Notes under the pieces: model-generated | Seen by the model: only the letters and a program-made list of their open reading frames with translations | Database searches by the model: none | What the model was told of the DNA's origin: nothing | Assembly (NCBI GenBank): GCA_016712865.1 | Contig: JADJQH010000001.1 | Span: forward strand, 248,001 to 312,000 | Length of the DNA: 64,000 nt | Origin: Dokdonella sp. | Lineage (GTDB): Bacteria > Pseudomonadota > Gammaproteobacteria > Xanthomonadales > Rhodanobacteraceae | Reading direction: 5' to 3' | Position numbers and translations under genes: made by a program | Shown: positions 34,989 to 43,059 of the stretch, in pieces | Position numbering within the stretch: position 1 is the first letter of the stretch | Layout of the letters: every line of letters starts with the position of its first letter

Positions 34989-36353
34989 TCATTTGTTGAC
35001 ATCAATGAACGCACATCGCGTGCTTGGAGATGTCGTCGGCGCACCCAGCCGATGTGACAGAGATTGCATCTGGAGGTCGAGGCTGACGTGTGTGCCACCC
35101 CCGTGCAGGGGTCGTACGAGCTCCGCAATGACCAAGCTCGCGGCGACTGCGCCCACGAACGGCGTGGCCACCGCCTTGGTGGCGAGCATCGTCACTCCGC
35201 ACAAATCGCCGCTGTCGTGCGCGAGCTGTTGGTAGGCCTCATTGAGCGTGGCGACCCCTTGGCTTGCCGCCTGTGCAGGCCACAGCTCGCTGGCCGGCCG
35301 CGGTCCGGGCAAGGTATGCATCCGCAGGCTGCGGAAGTCGCGGTAACCGCTGCCCAAACCGGCCTCGATCACCAGCGCGAATGCGGCCGTGTCGAGGTCG
35401 CGCCTCGCGGCGATGTTGTCTACGCCAAACAAGGCGACCGTCGGTTCACCTTGCTGCAGGCGGTGGTGTGCGCCGAACCGGCGTTCAACGAGCTCGATGT
35501 CAAAGCCGATCGCCTCCAGGCGGCGCGCCACCACGCGGGTCTTGCGCACCTTGAGATCGTCGGCACCCACCAGAAGGCAGGTACTCAGGTTCGACGTGGT
35601 AACCCGGTCCACGTCTTGGAGCACGAGGCGGGGGCGTCGATCCTGCGGATACGGCAGCATTCCTAGGACCCATGCGTAGGCTTGGCCTAGATGTCCTACC
35701 CCGACCAGCCACAGGTCGTTGGGCAAGTACGCAAGTCGAGGACCTCGCCATTCGGGCGACTGCCAGTCGGCGACCGCCAACGGATTCCACAAGGACAGGC
35801 CGATTCGGCGGTGGCCTGCCTCGAGTGAGTCTCCGCGTACGTGCGAGAACGCTTCGCTCACCGCTAATGCGCCGGCGCAAACGCCCGCCAGGGGATTGTC
35901 ATCGCTCGTGGTCAGATGGCCGCCGCTGCCGACGGGGGCGATTTGCGCGCACCAGCCATCCCACGTCGGTCGAATGGCGAACGTGGCGCTGGACGGAACC
36001 GCACCGTCCCCGATGAGCAGCGACGGAACGTGCGGGGTCGGGGCGTCGACCACCGTGCCGCCCAGTTGCTGCACAACCTGCGCCGTGGGCAGGCCGGCGA
36101 ACAGGGGCAACCGAAGGAGGGGGGCGAGGTCGCCATCCACCTCCACGCGGCCAAGGAATGCTCGGGACGCGGTGCTAAGCGCCGTTACGAAGCACGCTTG
36201 GCCGGCAAGGGTGTCCGCCCAGCCCGTGCCCAAGTGGATTCGCACGCGATACTGCTGGAAGAGGGCAAGCGCCGCTTCGGGCGTAGTGGCTTCGCCGGCA
36301 TCGAGCGCCAGCTTGGCCAGGCGGTGCATCGAGTCGGAATCGAACTGGTTCAT
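34989..36353 (-). CDS. E1-like ubiquitin-activating enzyme (ThiF fold)
   Basis: A 454-residue protein. Residues 1-200 form an unassigned N-terminal domain. Residues 208-420 are a ThiF/E1 Rossmann domain: nucleotide loop GVGHLG (217-222), DVDRVTTSNLST (247-258) with the Asp and Asn that bind ATP, basic Lys268/Lys271, and FGVDN (309-313). Cys385 in GDLCGVTML is the best candidate for the thioester cysteine. It would adenylate the C-terminal Gly of the Ubl encoded upstream and hand it to the E2. The start overlaps the JAB stop as ATGA. The composition matches bacterial E1-E2-JAB-Ubl operons such as Bil. Confidence 0.85.
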   Translation of the reverse strand: MNQFDSDSMHRLAKLALDAGEATTPEAALALFQQYRVRIHLGTGWADTLAGQACFVTALSTASRAFLGRVEVDGDLAPLLRLPLFAGLPTAQVVQQLGGTVVDAPTPHVPSLLIGDGAVPSSATFAIRPTWDGWCAQIAPVGSGGHLTTSDDNPLAGVCAGALAVSEAFSHVRGDSLEAGHRRIGLSLWNPLAVADWQSPEWRGPRLAYLPNDLWLVGVGHLGQAYAWVLGMLPYPQDRRPRLVLQDVDRVTTSNLSTCLLVGADDLKVRKTRVVARRLEAIGFDIELVERRFGAHHRLQQGEPTVALFGVDNIAARRDLDTAAFALVIEAGLGSGYRDFRSLRMHTLPGPRPASELWPAQAASQGVATLNEAYQQLAHDSGDLCGVTMLATKAVATPFVGAVAASLVIAELVRPLHGGGTHVSLDLQMQSLSHRLGAPTTSPSTRCAFIDVNK

Positions 36354-36841
36354 GCAGTGTCCTCTGCCGCAGCGAACGTAATGAGCGTGGTGACAGGCGG
36401 GCCGCGAAAGCGCTGCCAGCGATGAGCACCCTGGTACAGATACAGGCCGACATCTTCGAGGTGCACGGGCCCTTGGGCGAAGTGGGGAACGATGAGTGCA
36501 AGGTGACCGGCGATTGCGAGCATCGGGTTCTCGCTGTCGCTGCGGCTCTGTCCGGCCCCGTAACGATGGGTGTGCACGTCGGCCACCACATCGAGGTCGT
36601 GGTCGGCGCAGTAGGCCCACAGCCGACCGAAACTGGCGGCGGACAAGTGCACGAAGTCCGCCTGCAGGGCGTCGTGCTGCAGCTGTTCGTACGGAAGGAA
36701 GTGGGTCGCGACACGCCGATCGCGCTGCACCTTGCCCAGCAGAAAGCCGCCGCTCTCGCGCACCCCCGCACCCTGCTGGCGAAGATGCGCGAGGGTCGCT
36801 TGCCACAACGCAGGGGAGAGCTCAAGCAGCGGCGCTGACAT
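36350..36841 (-). CDS. JAB/JAMM metallopeptidase (deubiquitinase-like)
   Basis: A 163-residue Mov34/MPN-type protein. Glu29 in RESGGFLLG and the zinc site HTHRYGAGQSRSD (His90, His92, Ser99, Asp102) make up a JAMM motif that is one residue shorter than the usual HxHx7Sx2D. Such enzymes trim Ubl precursors or remove Ubl from targets. The ATG at 36841 was chosen because it gives the normal MPN length; the frame continues upstream as a shadow of the E2 gene. It overlaps the E2 gene by 20 bp and the E1 gene by 4 bp. Confidence 0.87.
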   Translation of the reverse strand: MSAPLLELSPALWQATLAHLRQQGAGVRESGGFLLGKVQRDRRVATHFLPYEQLQHDALQADFVHLSAASFGRLWAYCADHDLDVVADVHTHRYGAGQSRSDSENPMLAIAGHLALIVPHFAQGPVHLEDVGLYLYQGAHRWQRFRGPPVTTLITFAAAEDTA

Positions 36842-37292
36842 GGTCGTGGCCTTGCAAGAGGTCGTGGACGACTTCCAGGTAGTGCGAGATCCCCTTCGCC
36901 GGTTTCCAGATGAGCTGGGGATACTGAGACAGCCATGCATCGTGACCGACCAGGCTCTCCCGGTCGCAGGGCAGGTACAGGGCATGTCCGTTCTTCCACT
37001 CAGGCCTGAAGGCCAGGCGCATGCACTCGCCACCGGTGGGCCAGCGTGCAGCGGCCAGGTGACAATCGCCTTCGAGGTCCCAGAAGCCGCCGGTCGGCGC
37101 AATAGCCGGGAAGCCTTTGCAGTTGAGCCGGAGCACGAACTCCTGCCCGTCGGGTGCGAAGACGCCCACGAAGACAAACGGCCAGTCGACCCGGTGAAAT
37201 CGCCAGCGCCCCCGATCCTGGCCCGACAGGAAGCGCGCCGACGCGAGGTCGGCGCGCAAGGACAGCTCATCCGGCGATACCTGCGCGGCCAT
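36822..37292 (-). CDS. E2-like ubiquitin-conjugating protein
   Basis: A 156-residue single-domain protein with an E2-type order: N-terminal helix (LSLRADLASARFLS), beta strands (FVFVGVFAPDGQEFVLRL), the Pro-rich loop FPAIAPTGGFWD, then LYLPCDRESL, in which Cys109 is the likely active-site cysteine, and C-terminal helices (GISHYLEVVHDLL). It would accept the Ubl from the E1 next door and move it to a target lysine. It begins 1 bp into the Ubl stop (TGATG). Similarity to a defined E2 subfamily needs a profile search. Confidence 0.78.
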   Translation of the reverse strand: MAAQVSPDELSLRADLASARFLSGQDRGRWRFHRVDWPFVFVGVFAPDGQEFVLRLNCKGFPAIAPTGGFWDLEGDCHLAAARWPTGGECMRLAFRPEWKNGHALYLPCDRESLVGHDAWLSQYPQLIWKPAKGISHYLEVVHDLLQGHDHVSAAA

Positions 37293-37798
37293 CAGCCGTT
37301 GATCCGGTGTGCAGGCACCAGGTCGAACACGATGGAGCAGTTGGGGTGCTGCACCAGGGCACCAACGTGGGTGTCCATGTCCGGCTGCTCGTTGGAGCCG
37401 GCGATCTGCAAGACGTGCTCAGCGATGTCGCCGGCCTTCATGCCGAACTGGCGCCCAGCCCACTGACGAATGCGACCGATCGTCGTCGCAGGGCGGAAGC
37501 GGTGTTCCTCCGTGCGCCCCCCAAAACGAACCCCGACCGTCACGTGCTTGCAGCGATGCAAGTGGACGCGCACGCCGTGGCCCTGGTTCAGGTCCTTGAC
37601 ACGTCGAGGCGACGGGGCGTCCTCGTCGTCCGCGTCATCGTCCTCGACGGAAAGCGAAAGCTCTAAGGCGTCGGTGCCAGGCGGCAGCAGGGCAAGGGCG
37701 GCGCGCTTGAGATCGGCGATGGTGGCGTGGCCGTCGATCTCGACCAGCTTGATGTCGGAAAAGTGCTCCGACTGCACATAGACACGGGTACTGGACAT
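37292..37798 (-). CDS. Two-domain ubiquitin-like modifier (multi-ubiquitin type)
   Basis: A 168-residue protein of two beta-grasp domains in tandem. Domain 1 is about residues 1-82 (TRVYVQSEHFSDIKLVEIDG; ADLKRAALALLPPGTDALEL; acidic loop DDDADDED). Domain 2 is 83-168 (KHVTVGVRFGGRTEEHRF; TTIGRIRQWAGRQFGMKAGD; NCSIVFDLVPA). It ends in Gly (HRING), so the native C-terminus could be activated without trimming. Two fused Ubl domains recall ISG15 and the BilA protein of Bil. The ATG is preceded by AAGGAG at 9 bases. It is the first gene of Ubl-E2-JAB-E1. Confidence 0.85.
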   Translation of the reverse strand: MSSTRVYVQSEHFSDIKLVEIDGHATIADLKRAALALLPPGTDALELSLSVEDDDADDEDAPSPRRVKDLNQGHGVRVHLHRCKHVTVGVRFGGRTEEHRFRPATTIGRIRQWAGRQFGMKAGDIAEHVLQIAGSNEQPDMDTHVGALVQHPNCSIVFDLVPAHRING

Positions 37799-37804
37799 GC
37801 GGTG

Positions 37805-37855
37805 TTACTCCTTTGGGTTGGAGCCGCGCGTTTTTGCGTGGCTCTTAAGGAGTAA
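37805..37855 (-). promoter_or_regulatory. Nested stem-loop covering the Ubl ribosome binding site
   Basis: On the minus strand TTACTCCTT (from 37855-37847) can pair perfectly with AAGGAGTAA (37813-37805), and the second arm contains the AAGGAG of the Ubl gene. Within it a second hairpin forms from GAGCC/GGCTC arms (37821-37844). A transcript coming through from the helicase gene would hide the ribosome binding site. A transcript starting from the promoter motif at 37852-37882 might lack the first arm. Confidence 0.5.
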
Positions 37856-37882
37856 GTCGCAGTGAATCCCAAAAATCGGAAA
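37852..37882 (-). promoter_or_regulatory. Bipartite promoter-like motif upstream of the Ubl operon
   Basis: Reading the minus strand: TTTCCGATTT, 11 bases, TGCGACTTAC. The same two 10-base boxes with the same 11-base gap occur at 42607-42637. Seen as hexamers TTCCGA and GACTTA, the spacer is 17 bp, as in a sigma70-family promoter. Likely recognised by the sigma-like protein of this locus. Confidence 0.7.
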
Positions 37883-37900
37883 CCAATCCGCCGCGTGACG

Positions 37901-40900
37901 CTACGCAGGGCAGTACAGGAAGTGCCGGCATCCCGGGCACACCCACGAACTGGGCGCCGCGCTGAACTGACCGACCGATAGTGCCTGCGCGAAGTGCGTC
38001 AAGTTGAAGTCCGGAACCAGATGCCCATACGCCACGACGGGCTCAGTCTGGCGTGTGCTCAGAACATGCAAGCTGCCTTGGAAGCGCAGCGGCGGGTACG
38101 CCTCATTGAGATGTTTGAGCACCCATCGGATGGCCTTGTGCTGCTTGGCCAGTGGGCTGGACGGCTGCGCGCGCACAAAGTGCAAGGTAACCGCATTGCC
38201 TTGGCGCGTGATGCGGTGTGAAATCACACGAATGGGTAGCCCGTCGCACACCACGTCAACCGGGGGCGCCACCGCCACGCGGTCGGCGCCGGACCAGGCG
38301 CGTCCGGCCTGCAAGAGCTGGTCGGCGTACGCCCGAAGGTGCGGCCTGGTCACCTCATAGTCCTCGGGAAGCCTGCTCAGTTCGAGTTTCACGTCGTTCA
38401 CCGGCGTCGAAACCTCGCCTCCGTGCGGCACGAAAAGCTCGCGCAAGACCGCGGACTCGATGCGTACGGCCGGATGCAATCCCGCCGCTGGCGTCAGCTG
38501 CCTCACTTCGTCGTAGTAGTAGCGACGAGGACACGTGCGGTACGTCACGAACTCCTTCAAGCCCACGGGCAAGGAGGGCCCTTGTGCGGTCCGGTGCGTG
38601 GTGCTGGTGGTGTCGGCCTGGACCCGCGTGCCGACGACACGATCAAGCAAGTGAGAGGCGCGCTGCACCGTAGGCGTGCACGCCGCCTTGTAGTAGCTCT
38701 TCTCCTCGTACAAGGTCAGATGCGAGCGCGCACGCGACAGGGCGACATAGAGCTTGTTTGACGCCTCGGACTTGGCTTCGTCCACGCCGCCGGCCGTCTG
38801 CGTAAACGCAGCGGGAAGCCAGGCTGCGTCGTCGGACCGCTCGAAGTGGCGGGCGTCGACGTCCATCAGGTGAACGGCTTCAAACTCCAGTCCTTTGCTC
38901 TGGTGGATCGTCATCACGGCCACCGCCTCCAGCCGCTCGGCTTCCGGCGGCGGAATGCGCAGATCGCGGTCCTCCGCCAGACGCAAGCGCCGGCGCAGCC
39001 GGGTCAGGAATGTGCCCACGGTCTGGTAGGCGCGGCCACCGTCAGGAACGCGCAAGTAGTAGATGATCTGCCAAAGCGCGAGTCGTCGCGTCACCGCTTG
39101 CAAGTCGTCGCCCGCTTCGTATGCCCCGAGCCATCCGGTGCGATCGAACAGCACCGTGCACGCGACGTCCCAAGGCGAGTCGCGTGCGCTCAATCCAGCA
39201 AAGGTTTCGCGCCACCGCTGCAACGCAACTACGCCCGCGACGGACAGGCCGATCGGCGGAGCGGTGAGCCAAGATAAGGGCTCGGGGCGGGTACGTCGAA
39301 GATGGGCAAGCAGAAGGTCCAGGTCTTCGGCGGGCAGGGCCAATCCCGGCAATTGCGCGATCCGCACGAGCGCACTTCCCGAGCGATCGACAAACAATTG
39401 CAGCAGCGCCAGCAGGTCTTTCACCTCCGGGCGTTGAAAGATGTCGCCCAGATGCAACACCGGAATGCCGGCGGCCACCAAGGCCGCCGCCGCGGCATCG
39501 CAGGTGTCGTGCCTGCTGGCCAGGATCACCTGGTCGCGATAGGCGACGCCTTGGGCCTGCAGCCCGCGCACGCGAGACCAGCTCGCCATGGGCGATGCTC
39601 GGGTCATCGCAGCTCACAAGTGTCGGACGCAGCCCGCCTTGGCCCCTGATCGGCGCGACGCCGTCCAGCGGAAGCACGCCCTGCAGCGGATTGTCGTCGC
39701 GGCCAGTGTGCTCCACGAGCCGAACGATCTCCTCGAAGCTGCGCCAGTTGCCGTTGAGTCGAAACACGCGGTGCTTGGGAAAATCATCCTCGAAGCGAAC
39801 GATGTTGCGCATTGATGCGCCGCGAAAGCGGTAGATCGCCTGGCGCGGATCGCCCACCACCCACAGGCTGTCGGCGTTGGCCGCGAGCGCCTTCACCAGC
39901 TCGGCGCTGGCGCGGTTCACGTCCTGGTATTCATCGACCAACATGTGTCGGAATCGTCCGACACTGGGCAAGAATTCGCCCATCCCCGCGCCCAGCGCTC
40001 GGGCGGGCAGCATGATGAGGTCACCAAAGTCGACGAGCCCGCCATGGGCCCGCAACAGTGACTCGTAGTGGCGGTAAAGCGTGGCTACGTCGCGCTCTCT
40101 GGCGAGCCGGTCCGCGTCACTGCGAGCGGCGCTGTCTTCCACCATCGTGCCGAACGCCTCGGCATCCAGCAGTTCGTCCTTGGCGCGCTGGGTCGTCTTG
40201 ACCACCTGATCCAGCCAGGGCAGCGGATCGCCCAATGGGTTGAACGACCGCAGGGGCAGGCCGTAGATATGCGGTTCGAGGAGGGCGATCTGCGCCATCT
40301 TGTCCGCCACGCCGAACTCGGGGCGCAGCCCGAATCGTTCATGGTTCTTGCGGAGGAATTCCAGCCCGAAGGCGTGAAAGGTCCCCACCCACATTTCATG
40401 CGCGCCAGGCACCCCTGCGGCCTCGAGGCGGTCGACCAACTCTCGCGCGGCGCGGTTGGAAAACGTCAGGACCAGCAGTTCTGCTGGCATGGTGCCGTTA
40501 GCCAGCAGGTGCTCAATGCGCATGAGCAAGGTGGCGGTTTTGCCGGTACCCGGTCCGGCGACGACAAGGGAGGTCCGCGCATCCGAGCGCGCGGCATCGC
40601 GTTGCTCGATCGTCGGGGACAGCGCTGGCTCCGGCGATTCCTCCGAGATGGCGTCGTGCGGCAGTAGGACAGCATCCAACAGCTGCTGGCGAACCAGTTC
40701 GAGTGGCAGTTCGAGCTCCGCGGCAATTTGGCCCGCCGTCCGACCGGCATCGAACAGGGCGCGCGCCAGAGCGTGGGGCAACAGAAGGTCCCGCGCGAAG
40801 AGGTTGGCTTGCAGCTCGGCCCGCTCACGAGCGCCGTACGCTTCGACGCGCTTGGCGCCGAGGGTGTCGTCCTCGGCCGGATTCAGGTGGCTGACGATGA

Positions 40901-41213
40901 CTTTCCGGCAGCCCTCCTGCTCTTCAGGGTGCAGCACCCAGTGCCCGAACTCGTGCGCCACCAGAAAGGCCCGCTCTGGTACGTCCACGTCATCGCGGAC
41001 AATGATTTGGCGAAAGGCGCGGACCAGCACTGCGTCGGCTCCGCTCAACGCTGAATCGTCCGGCCGCGCCAGCGTGATATCAAAATCCTCGGCGTCCACC
41101 GCGGCAATGCACGCGATCAGGTCGCTGGAGCGAATGCCGGTTGGCGTGGCTTCGCCGCAGTGCCGCTCGCGCAACTGCTGCGCCGCTAGCCGCGCTTGCC
41201 GAAACGGTGTCAA
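37901..41213 (-). CDS. ImmA/IrrE-type peptidase fused to UvrD helicase and Fe-S nuclease; frameshifted
   Basis: A composite protein of about 1,100 residues. Residues 80-150 are a zinc peptidase of the ImmA/IrrE type (HEFGH at 87-91, then ERAELQANLFARDLL, with the third ligand in ExxAN). From 200 on comes an SF1 UvrD/Rep helicase: GPGTGKT at 220-226, HAFGLEFLRKN, VDEYQDVN, VVGDPRQAIYRFRGA; motifs V/VI (MTIHQSKGLEFEAVHL, NKLYVALSRARSHL) lie in the second frame. The C-terminus has Cys in YRTCPRRYYYDE and CPGCRHFLYC, the four-Cys pattern of Fe-S RecB-like nucleases. The frame breaks near 39566-39576 in a GCGCACGCG stretch (one base lacking). Coupled to the upstream regulator by ATGA. Confidence 0.82.
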
Positions 41214-41830
41214 GACGGGCGGCCCCGATCCTGCATCGCGCGCAGCCGGGCCTTTTCTGCCTCGTCAACGGCGAGCGCACTGATCGCGTCCTCCCACGAC
41301 TCGCCGGCGGTCATGGTCGGCTTGTCCGCAGCTTTGTAGCTGCGATGCAACGCCACCTGGGGCCCCAGTTCTTCCGAAAGCAATGTCACTGTGACATTCA
41401 AGAACTGCGCGAGTCGGTCCAGCACCGCCCGAGGCGGATCGATGATCATCCGCGTCAGAATTTTGCTTAGAAGCACCGTCGAGCCCACACCAGTCGCCTG
41501 TGCGGCCGACCTGAGGCGTTGCCCGGCCAGCGCCCCAATCGCCTTGCGAACCGCGTCAGCGCCCTCCAGGACGGGCGGGGCATACAGTTGATTGAGCACG
41601 CGGCTCTGCAGGCGCATGACGGAAGCGTCGGAAACCTCCAGTTCGGACTCGGCCGGTTCGGGCAGGGCGTCTTGCGCCATCCAGAGCGCGGAGAACTCCA
41701 AGATCTCCTCGCGATACTCCGCGTGCGCTTGACAGGCTTGGACGATCATCTCGGGCGTCGGCGCGTTGTCTTGCTGAAACAACGCGTCCAACACGTCCTC
41801 GAGCGAGGGATTACGGTTGGGCGAAGTCAT
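41210..41830 (-). CDS. HTH (XRE-like) regulatory protein between sigma and helicase genes
   Basis: A 206-residue soluble protein. The N-terminal half is helical and acidic (SLEDVLDALFQQDNAPTPEMI; YREEILEFSALWMAQDALP). The C-terminal half has a segment that reads like a Cro/CI HTH (GQRLRSAAQATGVGSTVLLSKILTRM in two parts, then LDRLAQFLNVTVTLLSEELG). Its position, overlapping the sigma-like gene before it and the ImmA-type peptidase gene after it, suggests a repressor or anti-sigma that the peptidase could cleave, as in ImmR/ImmA pairs. That role is inference. Confidence 0.65.
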   Translation of the reverse strand: MTSPNRNPSLEDVLDALFQQDNAPTPEMIVQACQAHAEYREEILEFSALWMAQDALPEPAESELEVSDASVMRLQSRVLNQLYAPPVLEGADAVRKAIGALAGQRLRSAAQATGVGSTVLLSKILTRMIIDPPRAVLDRLAQFLNVTVTLLSEELGPQVALHRSYKAADKPTMTAGESWEDAISALAVDEAEKARLRAMQDRGRPS

Positions 41831-42558
41831 ATGTTGAACTCCTTGTTAATCTTGTCTTTGATGCTTCTTTCGTAGTTGTTGATGGTGCGCGGGTTGACGC
41901 CGAGTGCTGCGGCGATGTCCTTGATCTTCATCTGTTGGCGCCACAACATCACGAAGACCGAATACTCCTTGCGCGTGAGCAGGGTCTGCAGGAGAGCATG
42001 GAACTGCTCGAACTCCCGCGAGTGGCCAAGGGCCACATCCGGCGTCCATTCGTCCTGCAAAGCGGTGTCCCCGTCGCCGCCGTCCTCGTCGCTGCCTTCG
42101 TATTCGCGCTCCGCTTGGTGCCATTCTTCGAGGCTTTCCATCCGCGAGCGACATTGCGCCAGGATCGAGCGCAAGAACGAGATCGACTGGTTCTTGAAAA
42201 AGACGCCGAACCGGCGCGCGGCGAACTGCGCGTTCTTGTCCTTGAGCAGGCGTTCCCATACGTACGCGGACAACTCGTGGGCGGCCTCGTCGATGTGGGA
42301 AAAATGCTGGGGGACCAAGCTGTTCTTGAGTGCGAACGACCGGGAGCGCCGCAATATCCGCCGCGATAGCGCGCTGCTGAACAGCCCAACGCGGGTCGTG
42401 CTCCCCGCGGCCCGAGCGACCTGGAACTGTCGTACGAGCTGCTCCTCGCGGATGAAAAGCGGATCGTCCCAGTCTGCGCAACTCAGGCGCTCGACCAGTT
42501 CCCGGTCCGCCAAGTTGTCCAGATTTTCTGTTTCAGATGTGTCCATCGCGTCGTCCAT
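41827..42558 (-). CDS. Sigma-70-family-like factor of the Ubl locus
   Basis: A protein of about 243 residues. The middle (DEAAHELSAYVWERLLKDKN, FFKNQSISFLRSILAQCRSR) resembles sigma region 2; an acidic linker (EGSDEDGGDGDTA) follows; the end is a clear region 4 HTH (LLTRKEYSVFVMLWRQQMKIKDIAAALGV, then NPRTINNYERSIKDKI). The start at MDDAMDTSE is preferred since the promoter-like motif at 42607-42637 ends 48 bp upstream, which rules out a start at 42627. Overlaps the HTH gene by 4 bp. Probably regulates its own operon and the Ubl operon. Confidence 0.72.
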   Translation of the reverse strand: MDDAMDTSETENLDNLADRELVERLSCADWDDPLFIREEQLVRQFQVARAAGSTTRVGLFSSALSRRILRRSRSFALKNSLVPQHFSHIDEAAHELSAYVWERLLKDKNAQFAARRFGVFFKNQSISFLRSILAQCRSRMESLEEWHQAEREYEGSDEDGGDGDTALQDEWTPDVALGHSREFEQFHALLQTLLTRKEYSVFVMLWRQQMKIKDIAAALGVNPRTINNYERSIKDKINKEFNI

Positions 42559-42606
42559 CTTGTTAGCAGGGTCCCCACCGCCACCGTGGCGTACATCCCC
42601 TAGTAC

Positions 42607-42637
42607 GTAAGTCGCAGGCCGCGACACAAATCGGAAA
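42607..42637 (-). promoter_or_regulatory. Bipartite promoter-like motif upstream of the sigma-like gene
   Basis: The second copy of TTTCCGATTT-N11-TGCGACTTAC, all 20 box bases identical to the copy at 37852-37882 while the 11-base gap differs. It is about 48 bp before the sigma-like start and suggests autoregulation. Confidence 0.7.
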
Positions 42638-42733
42638 TCGGGTCTTCACCGACGGCGAGGGCACTGAAAGCGGTTTCGAGGCACGCTTCCGGGATCGCCG
42701 GGCCAGAGTGCGGTCGACGCAATGGGCGGGCGG

Positions 42734-42985
42734 CTACTTGCGCTCCCCAGGATGCTGCGTGAGCACGCTGCCGGCCAAGGTCTTGGTGCTAGCGTTGGTC
42801 CGGCCGTCGTTGAGCGCCTTCGCTGCGGTTCGGACCGTGGTCGCCGTGGATGACTTCGTCGTGCGCGCCGGGGCGAGGGCGCTGCCCGCCAGACTCTTGG
42901 AGGTCTTGCTGGCGCCACTGTTTCGCAGCACCAAGGACGCCGTGCGCATCACCTTGTGACCTGGGCACTCGTTCTTTTTGGTCAT
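42734..42985 (-). CDS. Small basic Ser/Thr/Ala-rich protein
   Basis: An 83-residue, strongly basic low-complexity protein with one Cys (MTKKNECPGHKVMRTASLVL) and repeating S/T-K-x patterns: SKSLAGSALAPARTTKSS, then NASTKTLAGSVL. The phrase K(S/T)LAGS occurs twice, about 38 residues apart, suggesting a duplicated motif. I do not recognise a family. It follows the subtilisin gene by 74 bp on the same strand. It could be a substrate, inhibitor or DNA-binding partner of the protease/ATPase pair; this is a guess. Confidence 0.55.
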   Translation of the reverse strand: MTKKNECPGHKVMRTASLVLRNSGASKTSKSLAGSALAPARTTKSSTATTVRTAAKALNDGRTNASTKTLAGSVLTQHPGERK

Positions 42986-43059
42986 ATCGCGTCTCCGTAG
43001 GGGCGAACGGAGCGCGACGGGCTGCCCTTGGGCCCGCCGTGAGATCGAACTAGTGAGGC

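Noticed and set aside
34989-37292. A large fused E1-JAB or JAB-E2 protein, since the frames run on upstream.
   Set aside because: The extensions are Arg/Ser/Pro-rich shadows of the neighbouring genes, while the ATGA overlaps and normal domain lengths support separate proteins.
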